Source: Kaistella palustris DSM 21579
Lineage (GTDB): Bacteria > Bacteroidota > Bacteroidia > Flavobacteriales > Weeksellaceae
DNA: 64,000 bases
Assembly (NCBI RefSeq): GCF_000422265.1
Contig: NZ_AULL01000018.1
Span: 92,057-156,056, forward strand
Direction: 5' to 3'
Made by a program: the position numbers and the translations under genes. A model generated the notes under the pieces. That model made no database searches, was not told where the DNA came from, and was given only the letters and a program-made list of their open reading frames with translations. Each line of letters starts with the position of its first letter. The stretch's first letter is position 1. This document shows positions 51,016 to 60,217 of this stretch, one piece after another.

Positions 51016-53064
51016 TTAACCAAATGCGCGTTTTAGCAAGCTTTCAACTTTCGGCTCACTTCCGCGGAAGTTTTTATACAGTTCCATCGGGTCTTTAGTT
51101 CCGCCCGCAGAAAGAAGCTTCTTATATTTCGCAGCGATTTCGGGATTGAAAATTCCGTTTTCTTTAAAGTACTGAAATGCATCGGCGTCCAGAACTTCAG
51201 CCCATTTATACGAATAATATCCTGCGGAATAGCCACCCTGAAAAATATGGGAGAAACTCGTGCTCATCGCGGTTTCGGGATTTGAGGGATAGAGATTTGT
51301 GGCTTTTGTTTCTTCAACTTCGAAGGTTTTCACGTCACCCACTTTTGCCGCATCCGTATGGTAGGCAATATCTAACATACCGAAACCGATCTGCCGCAAA
51401 GTCTGGTAACCTTCCATAAAATTTTTCGAGTCCGATATCTTCTGGATTTTATCATCTGGCAGGATTTCTCCCGTTTCATAATGTCTGGCGAAGGTTTTTA
51501 AAAATTCCGGTTCGTAGCAGAAATTTTCCAGAAACTGCGAAGGCAGTTCTACAAAATCCCATTTCACAGAGGTTCCAGACAGATTCGGATAGGTTGTGTC
51601 TGCCAGAACCCCGTGCAGCGCATGGCCAAACTCGTGGAAAAGTGTAGTGACTTCCTGAAAAGTCAGCAGGCTCGGCAGATCTCCGTTAGGTTTGGAAAAA
51701 TTGCAGACGACGGAAATATGCGGACGGTGATCTACGCCGTTTTTCCTGAACTGATTTTTAAAACTTGTCATCCACGCACCGGCTCTTTTTCCTTTCCGCG
51801 GGGAATAATCAGCGTAAAGCAGGGCTTTGAATTGGTTTGTGGATTGTTGTTGGTCGGTTGATGCCTCCTGATTTTCGAAAATTTCGTAGGTTTTTACTTC
51901 TTCATGATACTTTGGAATTTCCGTTGTTTCTTTGAATTCCAGGTTAAAAAGTCTTTTGGCCAGCATGAAAACGGCTTCCTGAACTTTTTCTAAAGGAAAG
52001 TACGGTTTCAGTTCTTCATCATCGATATCGTATTTTTCTTTGCGCAGTTTTTCAGCATAATATGCGTGGTCATAAGACTGCATCTCACTGATTCCATCAG
52101 TTTTAGCAAGCGCCCTTAACTCTTCGATCTCTTTTTCGGCGTAGGGTTTTGCTTTTTCCAAAAGTTCATTCAAAAAACTTTTGACGGCAGAAGGCGATTT
52201 CGCCATACGTTCCTCCAAAACATAATCTGCATAACTGCTGTAGCCCAACAGATGCGCTTTTTCCTGCTTCAGTGAAATGATTTCCGTGATCAGGTTCCGG
52301 TTGTCGAACTCATTGTTGTTAAAGGCTTTTTTTCCGTTAGCCAAAGCCATTTCTTTCCGCAGTTCGCGGTTTTCGGCGTAAGTCATCAGCGGCAGAAAAC
52401 TTGGATACTGTAGAGTCACCACAAATCCTTCAAGGCCGCGCTCTTTTGCTTCTTCCCGGTACTGGTTCAGGACCGCCTCCGGAATGCCTGCCAATTCCTT
52501 TTCATCAGTAATTAATTTAAAATAATTATTGGTTTCTGCAAGTACATTCTGGCCAAACTGCAAAGATTTTTTCGAAAGTTCAATGCTGATTTCTTTAAAT
52601 TTTTCCTTTTGTTCTTTATTTAAAAGTGCGCCGCTTCTTACAAAACCTTTGTAGGTTTCGGTCAGCAACATTTCCTGCTCTTCGGTCAGGGAATAGTTTG
52701 CTTTTTCTGTAAAAACGGTGTTGATTTTTGCGAAAAGCCTTTCATTTTGAGAGATCCTGGCGGAATATTCGGTGAGCAGTGGCGAAACTTCCTGAGCGAT
52801 CTTCTGAATTTCATCATTGGTTTCGGCAGAATTGAGGTTGAAAAAGATGCTTGACACCATTTCTAACTGTTCGCCCGAAAAAGCAAGTGCTTCGATCACA
52901 TTTTCAAATGTAGGCGCTGTTTCACTGTTCACTATTTCTTCAATTTCTTTTTCAGAGTCTGCAATAAGCTGCTGAAAAGCCGGCAGAAAATGTTCTTCCT
53001 TAATTTCGTTGAATGGAGCAGACTGATGTTTTGTAGTAAAAGGTTGTAATAGTGGGTTTTGCAT
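51016..53064 (-). CDS. M3 family metallopeptidase (oligopeptidase A / dipeptidyl carboxypeptidase type)
   Basis: A 682-residue zinc peptidase that trims oligopeptides. The active site TLFHEFGHALHGVLADTTY carries HEFGH, followed by the third ligand region DFVELPSQFLENF. The N-terminal half is helical, as in the M3 family. There is no signal peptide, suggesting a cytoplasmic enzyme. A TAAATTTG box lies 47 bases upstream on the minus strand. Confidence 0.95.
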   Translation of the reverse strand: MQNPLLQPFTTKHQSAPFNEIKEEHFLPAFQQLIADSEKEIEEIVNSETAPTFENVIEALAFSGEQLEMVSSIFFNLNSAETNDEIQKIAQEVSPLLTEYSARISQNERLFAKINTVFTEKANYSLTEEQEMLLTETYKGFVRSGALLNKEQKEKFKEISIELSKKSLQFGQNVLAETNNYFKLITDEKELAGIPEAVLNQYREEAKERGLEGFVVTLQYPSFLPLMTYAENRELRKEMALANGKKAFNNNEFDNRNLITEIISLKQEKAHLLGYSSYADYVLEERMAKSPSAVKSFLNELLEKAKPYAEKEIEELRALAKTDGISEMQSYDHAYYAEKLRKEKYDIDDEELKPYFPLEKVQEAVFMLAKRLFNLEFKETTEIPKYHEEVKTYEIFENQEASTDQQQSTNQFKALLYADYSPRKGKRAGAWMTSFKNQFRKNGVDHRPHISVVCNFSKPNGDLPSLLTFQEVTTLFHEFGHALHGVLADTTYPNLSGTSVKWDFVELPSQFLENFCYEPEFLKTFARHYETGEILPDDKIQKISDSKNFMEGYQTLRQIGFGMLDIAYHTDAAKVGDVKTFEVEETKATNLYPSNPETAMSTSFSHIFQGGYSAGYYSYKWAEVLDADAFQYFKENGIFNPEIAAKYKKLLSAGGTKDPMELYKNFRGSEPKVESLLKRAFG

Positions 53065-53111
53065 AATTATCGTATCGGGTTGTGATCTTTGGTTTTTTAA
53101 ATAATGGAAAA

Positions 53112-53119
53112 CAAATTTA
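53112..53119 (-). promoter_or_regulatory. -7 box (TAAATTTG) of the M3 peptidase gene
   Basis: Minus-strand TAAATTTG, 47 bases before the ATG at 53064. Confidence 0.45.
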
Positions 53120-53309
53120 CTGAAAACAAAATTTAGTCTAATTTATCAGTATGAAAAAGCTTCACTGATCGCGTACTTATATTTAAACTTTAAAAAGAGA
53201 TTTCAGCGATACTGAAATTTTCAGCTAATTAGCATCGGTAACAGCAACTTTGCAGGCCAAAGGCTGTTAAAATAATTATAATGTTTGAAACCATGAAAAA
53301 TTATTACCT

Positions 53310-53317
53310 TAAATTTG
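53310..53317 (+). promoter_or_regulatory. -7 box (TAAATTTG) of the DUF6263 lipoprotein gene
   Basis: Plus-strand TAAATTTG, 70 bases before the ATG at 53388. The divergent region 53065-53387 holds only these two boxes. Confidence 0.45.
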
Positions 53318-53387
53318 TCGTTGCTCTTCCGGGAAAACATTAAATTCTGTGGAGGGCGTAAATAAAGATAATATCAGAAAAAATTTA

Positions 53388-54449
53388 ATGAGAAAAATTG
53401 CAGTCCTTTCCTTACTTTCAATAGCTTTAATTTCCTGTAAAAAAGAAACCAAAACCGTAACCAAAGTCGATCCGGAAACCGGAAAAACCGTCACTGTAGA
53501 AGTTCCTGCGAGCGACAGTTCAATAACAGTTGCCGACAAGCCTGCTGTGATATCGCCGGCCATTAAAGATTCTTTGGGTGTTTACTATCAGTCCTTTAAA
53601 CTCGAGAAAGGTAAAACATATCCACTGACCACCAATCAGAAAGACGTGCAGACAATGACCGCGCCCGATGGTAAAACCCAAAGCGGCACAAGCGAAAGTA
53701 CCGATGAGATGACTTTTACCGTAAATGATTTTACAAATGGTGTTTATGACATCACCATTAACCTATTACGAAAGAAGAATTCGCAGGCCGCAAACGGAAA
53801 ATCCATTGTAGTAGATACCAATCTGGGCGAGCCTAAAGAGGAGCAGCTTAAAATGATGTGGAAAGTGAACAAAGCGCTGGTGGGAAATAAACTCAATTTG
53901 AAGATGGACAAAACTGGCAAAGTCCTTTCAATTACCGGTTTTGACCCGATCTACACCAAGGTCACTTCATCACTCGCAGGAACGATCAAGGATGCAAAGG
54001 AAAAAGCTGCATTTGCAAAAAACTTTAAACAAAGCTTTAACCAGAAAGTGCTTACGGATCAGTTCTCAAAAAATCTCACCATCATTCCTGCAAACGGGGC
54101 GAAAATTGGCAGCAAGTGGACGCAATCAGAAAATGCAACACCCGACGGAAAGATTAAACTTACTACAACCTACACACTGAAAAGTGTGGGGAACGGTGTA
54201 GCAGTAATTGATGTGGCGGGCGGTATTCCGCACAAATCCGACAAGAGAACGCAGGAAGGAATTACAAGAACAATGAGTTCTGAACTTTCACAAAACGGAA
54301 AAATCACCCTGGACGAAAATACGGGCTGGATTAAAAATCAAACCATTAATGTAAAGACCACGCAGGCTGAAACACTCTCTGACGGAAAACAGACCCAGAC
54401 AATGAAAAGTGTATCCAACTCAACAGTCAATGTAAATCCTGGGAAATAA
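53388..54449 (+). CDS. DUF6263 family lipoprotein
   Basis: A 353-residue predicted lipoprotein. The signal peptide ends in the lipobox LISC (Cys at about residue 17), followed by a Lys/Thr-rich linker (KKETKTVTKV) and a beta-rich domain with IIPANGAKIGSKW and QEGITRTMSSELSQNGKI. The frame is open 13 codons upstream, but ATG at 53388 gives a normal signal peptide. DUF6263 proteins are a Bacteroidota family of unknown function. Confidence 0.82.
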   Translation: MRKIAVLSLLSIALISCKKETKTVTKVDPETGKTVTVEVPASDSSITVADKPAVISPAIKDSLGVYYQSFKLEKGKTYPLTTNQKDVQTMTAPDGKTQSGTSESTDEMTFTVNDFTNGVYDITINLLRKKNSQAANGKSIVVDTNLGEPKEEQLKMMWKVNKALVGNKLNLKMDKTGKVLSITGFDPIYTKVTSSLAGTIKDAKEKAAFAKNFKQSFNQKVLTDQFSKNLTIIPANGAKIGSKWTQSENATPDGKIKLTTTYTLKSVGNGVAVIDVAGGIPHKSDKRTQEGITRTMSSELSQNGKITLDENTGWIKNQTINVKTTQAETLSDGKQTQTMKSVSNSTVNVNPGK

Positions 54450-54514
54450 TTTTTAATAGTGATGAGCATTTTGCGAACGTAGCCGCAGACCGGCTCAATT
54501 AATTCTTCTACAGT

Positions 54515-54739
54515 ATGAAGTTTATCTTTGAAATAATAATTGCCACAATCATTATTTTCTTTCTTTGGAATATTCTGAAGCGGCTTTTTTTTACGGCACT
54601 TTTCAAGTTCCCAACCGCCCGAAAAGACGAAGGCACGGCGACACAGAAAACGAAAAAAAATCTGGATTCCCGGATTAACTGGGACGCGGAAACCGTGGAT
54701 TATGAAGAAATAAAAGACGGCAACGAAACCAAAAACTAA
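54515..54739 (+). CDS. DUF4834 small membrane protein
   Basis: A 74-residue protein with one N-terminal helix (FIFEIIIATIIIFFLWNIL) and a polar tail ending WDAETVDYEEIKD, the conserved end of DUF4834. It lies just upstream of the YfhO gene with a hairpin (CCTTTCG...CGGAAGG, about 54747-54774, T-run) between. Function unknown. Confidence 0.85.
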   Translation: MKFIFEIIIATIIIFFLWNILKRLFFTALFKFPTARKDEGTATQKTKKNLDSRINWDAETVDYEEIKDGNETKN

Positions 54740-54796
54740 TTTATACCCTTTCGAGAATCCTGCTTTCGGAAGGTTTTTTTATACAGCTGACTCAAT

Positions 54797-57364
54797 ATGT
54801 TAAAAAACAGAAATACTATTTTTATTGTCGGAAGCCTGGTGGTTTTTGTGCTGATCGCCCTGTTTTACGCAAATCCTGTTCTCACGGGCAAGCAGCTTTT
54901 TCAGCATGATATTGTGCAGTACAAAGGCGGTGCTAAAGAACTTTTGGATTACCGTGCACAAAACGGGGAAGAAACGTATTGGAGCGATTCTATGTTTGGC
55001 GGCATGCCGACTTACCAGATGGGTGCGCAGTTTCGTGGGGACGTGATAAAGACCGTTGATGATCTTCTGAACTTTCTGCCCAAGCCGGCGAACTACATTT
55101 TTCTTCTTTTTGGAGGCTTTTTCCTGCTTGGTCTTGTTGCTGTAAGAAACTGGAAATATGCGTTTCTGGGAGCGACTTTTTTTGGACTTTCAACCTATTT
55201 TTATATTGCGCTTGCTGCCGGACATAACGGTAAAATCCATACGGTTGCCTATTTTGCGCCACTGCTGGCCGGAGTACTTTTGGTGTACATCCGGAAAAAA
55301 TATATTACCGGCTTTGTTGTCACCACACTTTTCATGGGCCTTCAAATTGCGGCAAATCACCCGCAGATGACTTATTACTTATTTCTGGCGCTTGCATTTT
55401 TATTTCTTTCGGAGCTGATCCGCGCGATACAGGGAAAAACCGGCTGGAAGCATTTTGGTATTTCCACGGGAATTTTGGCACTTGCTTTTGTGCTGGGTGT
55501 CGGTATGAATTCGCAGCGGATCATGGCGAATTCCGAATACATTACAGAAACAGTACGTGGAAAACAAATACTTGATACACAAACCCATTCTTCCGGAAAA
55601 TCGGGGATGGATAAAGAGAGTATGCTTATGTGGAGTTACGGCAAACTGGAAACATTAAACCTGTTTATCCCACGGCTGATGGGCGGCTCCAGTACAGAAG
55701 AAGGTTCTGCAGAAATGATGAGCCAAATCCAGGATATGGTACAGAGTAACGTGTCTTCGCAACAGGAAATGGACCAGATATCAAAAGGTTTGTCGGGTTC
55801 GCTTACATACTGGGGCGAACAGCCGGGCACTTCGGGACCTGCGTATCAGGGAGCAGCAGTTTGCTTTCTCGCGATTCTGGGATTTTTCTTTGCCTGGAAA
55901 AAATACCGCTACTGGATATTGTCGGCTTCGATTCTGACCGTTCTGCTAGCCTGGGGTAGTAACTTTTTACCGCTCTCGGATTTTTTTATTGAGGTAGTAC
56001 CGTTTTACAATAAATTCCGCGCGCCGAGTTCTATATTGGTAGTAGTAGAGCTTCTTTTTCCGCTTATTGCCATAATAGGACTTTACCGCTTTTTCAACTC
56101 AGATGAAAAAACGGAAACTTCGCCGGAAAATGTATTGAATGATGATTATAAAAAGAAAATCCTGATTTATGTGAGTTCGGCTGTTCTGGGGATTACACTG
56201 CTGTTGCTCCTATTCGGAAAATCATTGTTGGGTTTTTACACGCCGACTGAGAAAACATATCTGCCGCCTTATCTGCTGGATTTTTTAGTTGATGCAAGAG
56301 CAAAAATGTTCCGTGTCGACGCGGTAAAAGCAATGGTGTACGTCGGTATTTGCAGCGTGGCTTTATTTTTAGGTTTAAGGAAAAAACTGAACCAAAACGT
56401 GGTAATCGTTATCATTGCTCTGGTGAGTTTATTTGATTTATGGTCTGTAAACAAACGTTACCTGAACAATGAAAACTTCATTGATAAGACATTTACAGAA
56501 AATCCTTTTCAGACCGAAAATTCGGAATTGCTGATGCAGAAAGTGGGAGATAACCAAAACCTGCAGTCACTGCTTGCCAACGCGGCAGTGAATAAAACGC
56601 TGGAAACCATTGCGGAAAAAGACAAAACGCATTACCGAATCTATAATCAGGTATTGGGAGCTTTTGGCGAGACAAACACGTCTTACTTCAAGTCGTCGAT
56701 AGGCGGCTATCACGCCGTGAAACTCCGTCGATACGACGATCTGATCAATGAATATTTTTTTGGCAGAATGGATACCGCCAAAGTGCCGCGTATCTTAAAT
56801 ATGCTCAATACCAAATATATGATCTTTGGCGATGCTGAGCAGCCGCAGGCGGTCCCAAACCCGCAGGCCAACGGTAACGCGTGGTTTGTTTCTGAAGTAC
56901 AGTTTGTAAAATCGCCGAATGAGGAACTTGAACAGATCGGCGAAGTTGATACAAAAAGAGTCGCCATTGTCTCAGTGGACGACAAAAATTATTTCACCGG
57001 GAAAAATCTGCAGCCGGATTCCACGGCATTTTTAGATCTCGTAAAATATCAGCCAAACGAACTGGAATTCAGTTCGCAGTCAAAAACACCGCAACTCGCC
57101 GTTTTCTCCGAGATTTATTATCCTAAAGGCTGGAAAATGCTTGTGGATGAGAAGGAGGTACCTTACATCAAAGCAGATTATTTATTGCGTGCCGTGTATG
57201 TTCCGGCAGGGAAGCATACGGTCAAGATGATTTTCGCTCCGGAAGTGATTGCGAAAGGAAAACTGATCTCGATGATCGCATTTGGAGTATTTTTATTGTT
57301 GAGTGGATTGGGGATTTATTTTTTATACCGGAAAAGACAGGAAAAGGAGTTGGTAAAGAAGTGA
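54797..57364 (+). CDS. YfhO family membrane protein
   Basis: An 855-residue protein with about twelve to thirteen membrane helices and a large soluble loop near residues 565-800. Motifs are QHDIVQYKGGAKELLDYRAQNGEETYWSDSMFGGMPTYQMG, HNGKIHTVAYFAPLLAG and FYNKFRAPSSILVVVELLFPL. YfhO proteins resemble GT-C glycosyltransferases; the Gram-positive member helps to glycosylate lipoteichoic acid. The periplasmic loop with EIYYPKGW and VPAGKHTVKMIF is beta-rich. A glycosyltransferase gene follows beyond the GIY-YIG insertion. Confidence 0.92.
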   Translation: MLKNRNTIFIVGSLVVFVLIALFYANPVLTGKQLFQHDIVQYKGGAKELLDYRAQNGEETYWSDSMFGGMPTYQMGAQFRGDVIKTVDDLLNFLPKPANYIFLLFGGFFLLGLVAVRNWKYAFLGATFFGLSTYFYIALAAGHNGKIHTVAYFAPLLAGVLLVYIRKKYITGFVVTTLFMGLQIAANHPQMTYYLFLALAFLFLSELIRAIQGKTGWKHFGISTGILALAFVLGVGMNSQRIMANSEYITETVRGKQILDTQTHSSGKSGMDKESMLMWSYGKLETLNLFIPRLMGGSSTEEGSAEMMSQIQDMVQSNVSSQQEMDQISKGLSGSLTYWGEQPGTSGPAYQGAAVCFLAILGFFFAWKKYRYWILSASILTVLLAWGSNFLPLSDFFIEVVPFYNKFRAPSSILVVVELLFPLIAIIGLYRFFNSDEKTETSPENVLNDDYKKKILIYVSSAVLGITLLLLLFGKSLLGFYTPTEKTYLPPYLLDFLVDARAKMFRVDAVKAMVYVGICSVALFLGLRKKLNQNVVIVIIALVSLFDLWSVNKRYLNNENFIDKTFTENPFQTENSELLMQKVGDNQNLQSLLANAAVNKTLETIAEKDKTHYRIYNQVLGAFGETNTSYFKSSIGGYHAVKLRRYDDLINEYFFGRMDTAKVPRILNMLNTKYMIFGDAEQPQAVPNPQANGNAWFVSEVQFVKSPNEELEQIGEVDTKRVAIVSVDDKNYFTGKNLQPDSTAFLDLVKYQPNELEFSSQSKTPQLAVFSEIYYPKGWKMLVDEKEVPYIKADYLLRAVYVPAGKHTVKMIFAPEVIAKGKLISMIAFGVFLLLSGLGIYFLYRKRQEKELVKK

Positions 57365-57389
57365 TTATTTTTTGTTAACTTATTGTTTC

Positions 57390-57426
57390 TGTCATTCTGA
57401 ACGGAGCAAAGCGAAGTGAAGAATCT
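57390..57426. repeat. Left inverted repeat of the GIY-YIG cassette
   Basis: TGTCATTCTGAACGGAGCAA and on through GAAGTGAAGAATCT (37 bases). Its reverse complement recurs at 57747-57784 with one extra base and one substitution. Confidence 0.9.
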
Positions 57427-57441
57427 AACTAATAACGATCA

Positions 57442-57747
57442 ATGAAAACTCTAGGAACACATAACTACTTTATTTATATTTTAACAAATAAGATGAAGAC
57501 GGTTTTATATACTGGAGTTACAATCAACCTTGCAGAAAGGGTGTGTTGGCATTGCAATCCTGAAGCAATTTCGAAACATTTCACTACGAAGTATAAATGT
57601 TTTTATCTTATATACTTCGAGCAATTTCAAGATATTGAGACGGCAATAAGCCGAGAAAAGCAAATAAAAGGATGGACGAGAAAGAAGAAGGAAGATCTAA
57701 TTAATTTGGTTAATCCCACTTGGAGATTCTTAAATGATGAAATTTGA
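57442..57747 (+). CDS. GIY-YIG nuclease family protein
   Basis: A 101-residue single-domain GIY-YIG protein (UvrC/URI1-like). NYFIYILTNKMKTVLYTGVT supplies the GIY- and YIG-like strands, followed by the arginine in LAERVCWH, ISKHF, and REKQIKGWTRKKKEDLI with the catalytic Glu. It stands alone, without a DNA-binding domain. Its TGA stop touches the right inverted repeat and is in frame with the following glycosyltransferase. Nuclease activity is inferred from the fold only. Confidence 0.9.
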   Translation: MKTLGTHNYFIYILTNKMKTVLYTGVTINLAERVCWHCNPEAISKHFTTKYKCFYLIYFEQFQDIETAISREKQIKGWTRKKKEDLINLVNPTWRFLNDEI

Positions 57748-57784
57748 GATTCTTCACTTCGCTTTACTCCGTTTCAGAATGACA
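57747..57784. repeat. Right inverted repeat of the GIY-YIG cassette
   Basis: AGATTCTTCACTTCGCTTTA and on through CAGAATGACA (38 bases) is the inverted copy of 57390-57426. Its left end overlaps the last base of the GIY-YIG stop. Confidence 0.9.
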
Positions 57785-57801
57785 AATTAAAAAATCATAT
57801 A

Positions 57802-59103
57802 ATCAGTACACCGAAAAAAATATTAGTCATTACCTATTATTGGCCGCCGGCCGGTGGTCCCGGTGTACAGCGGTGGCTGAAATTTGTTAAATATTTACCG
57901 GAGTTTGGGTGGAGGCCTACTGTTTACATTCCTGAAAACCCAAGCTATCCACTGGTAGATCAAACTTTGGCGGCAGAAGTCCCGGCGGAAGTGGAAATTA
58001 TTAGAAAGCCAATCTGGGAACCTTATCAGCTGGCAGAATTTTTCGGGAAGGATAATAAAAAATTCAAAGCCGGACAGTTTGATGTAGGCAAAAATCAGTC
58101 CTGGAAAGCCAGACTTTCGATTTGGATCCGGGGAAATTTTTTCATTCCTGACGCGCGTGTTTTTTGGGTAAAACCTTCGGTGAAATTTCTTAGGAAATAT
58201 TTAGAGGAAAATAATTTTGAAGCTTTTGTGACGACTGGTCCGCCACACTCTGTTCATTTAATCGGTCTGCATTTGAAAAAGGAATTTCCGCACCTGAAAT
58301 GGATCGCAGATTTTCGGGATCCATGGACTGAGATTTCCTATTACAAACATTTGAAACTTAGTGCAACTTCTGACAGGAAACACCGGAAACTCGAACAGCA
58401 GGTTTTTGACAAGGCAGATATCACGTTGGCGACAAGTTTCAGCGATGCCGAAAACTTTCGTCGGAAAGGGGCAAACGCTTTTTGTATCACCAATGGTTTT
58501 GATGTAAATACCGCTTCGAAAGTGGTTAAGGTTAACATCGGGGAAAATAAAAAATTTACCCTGAGTTATATCGGAATGCTCGAGCAGCTGCGGAATCCCA
58601 CGATTTTATGGAAAACTTTAAACGAAATCATTACGGAAAATGAAAATTTTAAAAATGATATCGAATTAAAATTTGTGGGAAGAATCGATGATAAAATATT
58701 ACATTACCTCGAGAATTCCGGCCTTAAAAATCACCTTCTTAATTTGGGATATCTTCCGCATGCGGAGGCAAATGCTGAAATGTGGAACTCGGATCTGCTG
58801 CTGCTGACCAATTTTCCCGAAGAAACTTCGAAAGGTATTATTCCGGGAAAAATTTTCGAATATCTAGCCACCGGAAAACCGATCATTTCTTTTGGACCTG
58901 CTGACAGTGACGTAAAGCAAATCCTTACAGAAACCCAGGCCGGGAAACATTTTACATACAGCGATGAGGAAAAGGTAAAGCATTTTTTACTTGATAAATA
59001 CGCAGAGTGGAAATCTGGAAATGCGCATGCCAACACTGGAAAAATTGCTCAGTTTTCGAGGAAAAATCTCACACAGAAGCTAGCAGAATTACTGGGACTT
59101 TAG
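57802..59103 (+). CDS. Glycosyltransferase family 4 (GT-B), start codon uncertain
   Basis: A GT-B glycosyltransferase of 433 residues when read from the conserved N-terminus. KKILVITYYWPPAGGPGVQR and WLKFVKYLPEFGWRPTVYIP are coded from 57814 on and are typical of this family. No ATG, GTG or TTG precedes them in frame after the GIY-YIG stop; the codon before S-T-P-K-K is ATC at 57802, where ATG would be expected. The first canonical start, TTG at 57967, would delete the GGPGVQRW nucleotide-binding loop. The rest is intact, including DFRDPW, GYLPHAEANAEMWNSDLLLL and PGKIFEYLATGKPIISFGP. Acts presumably on envelope glycans. Confidence 0.78.
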   Translation: MSTPKKILVITYYWPPAGGPGVQRWLKFVKYLPEFGWRPTVYIPENPSYPLVDQTLAAEVPAEVEIIRKPIWEPYQLAEFFGKDNKKFKAGQFDVGKNQSWKARLSIWIRGNFFIPDARVFWVKPSVKFLRKYLEENNFEAFVTTGPPHSVHLIGLHLKKEFPHLKWIADFRDPWTEISYYKHLKLSATSDRKHRKLEQQVFDKADITLATSFSDAENFRRKGANAFCITNGFDVNTASKVVKVNIGENKKFTLSYIGMLEQLRNPTILWKTLNEIITENENFKNDIELKFVGRIDDKILHYLENSGLKNHLLNLGYLPHAEANAEMWNSDLLLLTNFPEETSKGIIPGKIFEYLATGKPIISFGPADSDVKQILTETQAGKHFTYSDEEKVKHFLLDKYAEWKSGNAHANTGKIAQFSRKNLTQKLAELLGL

Positions 59104-59130
59104 CGAACACATACGGAACCATTAAATGAA

Positions 59131-59158
59131 AAGCCGGCGAATCACCGGCTTAATTTTA
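59131..59158 (+). terminator. Terminator after the glycosyltransferase gene
   Basis: AAGCCGG and CCGGCTT pair around a 7-base loop, followed by a weak T-rich tail. Confidence 0.65.
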
Positions 59159-59174
59159 TAATTCGTGGAAAACT

Positions 59175-59227
59175 ACCCCGCCAAAATTTTAAATAAAATT
59201 TTGCCACCCCTTCAGGGAAGGGGAATT
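59175..59227. repeat. CCCCGCCAAAATTTT / CCCCTT-AAGGGG intergenic repeat
   Basis: ACCCCGCCAAAATTTT, an AAATAAAATTTTGCCACCCC continuation, and the hairpin CCCCTTCAGGGAAGGGG. This combination is familiar as a dispersed intergenic element in Bacteroidota. One copy was seen here. Confidence 0.5.
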
Positions 59228-60208
59228 CTAGAGCCAACCCTGTTCCTGCATCCATTCGTCATTGTAGACTTTACCCACATACCGGGAACCGTGATCGTGG
59301 AGTAAAACCACAATTACATCATTTTTGGTAAACTGGTCTTTCATCTGCACTAGAGCGGCGATAGCACTTCCGGCAGAATAGCCGCAGAAAATTCCTTCTT
59401 CTTTAGCCAGTTTACGGGCGTAGATGGCACCGTCTTTATCAGTTACCTTTTCGAAATGGTCGATGATGGACATATCGTAATTCTCCGGGATAATATCCTC
59501 GCCAATTCCCTCAGTGATATACGTGTAGGCGTGCTCCGGATGAAGTTCACCCGTTTCGTGAAATTCCTTTAAAATTGAGCCGTATGTATCTACGCCAATA
59601 ATTTTAATGTCCGGATTTTTTTCTTTAAAAAACTGGCCACAACCTGTCACAGTTCCGCCTGTGCCGGCACCGGCTACAAAATGGGTGAGCTGACCTTCGG
59701 TCTGTTCCCAGATCTCGGGCGCTGTTGACTCGTAATGTGCGGCTCTGTTTGAGAGATTGTCGTACTGATTCACGTACCAGCCGCCTTCGGTTTCGGTGGC
59801 GAGTCTTTTGGAGACGGAATAGTAGGAGCGAGGATCCGTGGGTTTTACGTCAGTTGGGCATACGATAACTTCGGCACCTACAGCACGCATAATATCGCAT
59901 TTTTCCTTTGACTGTTTGGAGTTGGTTACAAAAATACATTTATAACCTTTTACTATTGCGGCAAGCGCCAGACCCATTCCTGTGTTTCCGGAAGTTCCCT
60001 CGATGATGGTTCCACCGGGTTTTAAGCGGCCGTCTTTTTCAGCATCTTCAATCATTTTCAGTGCCATGCGGTCTTTCACGGAATTACCGGGATTAAATGT
60101 TTCAACTTTCGCTAAAACCAGGGCCGGAAAATCTTCGCCCAACACTTTGTTGAGTTTTACAAGTGGCGTATTTCCTATGGTTTCAAGAATATTTTGAGCG
60201 TATTTCAT
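59228..60208 (-). CDS. PLP-dependent cysteine synthase family protein, cystathionine beta-synthase-like
   Basis: A 326-residue fold-type II PLP enzyme. The Schiff-base lysine is Lys45 in NPGNSVKDRMA, and the substrate loop is EGTSGNTGMGLA. The phosphate cradle is GAGTGGTVTG. TDVKPTDPRSYYSVSKRLA and the QYDNLSN segment are more like cystathionine beta-synthase than CysK. There is no CBS regulatory domain at the C-terminus, so it is catalytic domain only. Nine bases separate it from the ABC permease gene upstream. Confidence 0.9.
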   Translation of the reverse strand: MKYAQNILETIGNTPLVKLNKVLGEDFPALVLAKVETFNPGNSVKDRMALKMIEDAEKDGRLKPGGTIIEGTSGNTGMGLALAAIVKGYKCIFVTNSKQSKEKCDIMRAVGAEVIVCPTDVKPTDPRSYYSVSKRLATETEGGWYVNQYDNLSNRAAHYESTAPEIWEQTEGQLTHFVAGAGTGGTVTGCGQFFKEKNPDIKIIGVDTYGSILKEFHETGELHPEHAYTYITEGIGEDIIPENYDMSIIDHFEKVTDKDGAIYARKLAKEEGIFCGYSAGSAIAALVQMKDQFTKNDVIVVLLHDHGSRYVGKVYNDEWMQEQGWL

Positions 60209-60217
60209 AAATTGTAA

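Noticed and set aside
57442..59103. A GIY-YIG/glycosyltransferase fusion read through TGA
   Set aside because: TGA read-through without a selenocysteine element is unlikely; reinitiation or a weak start codon is simpler.
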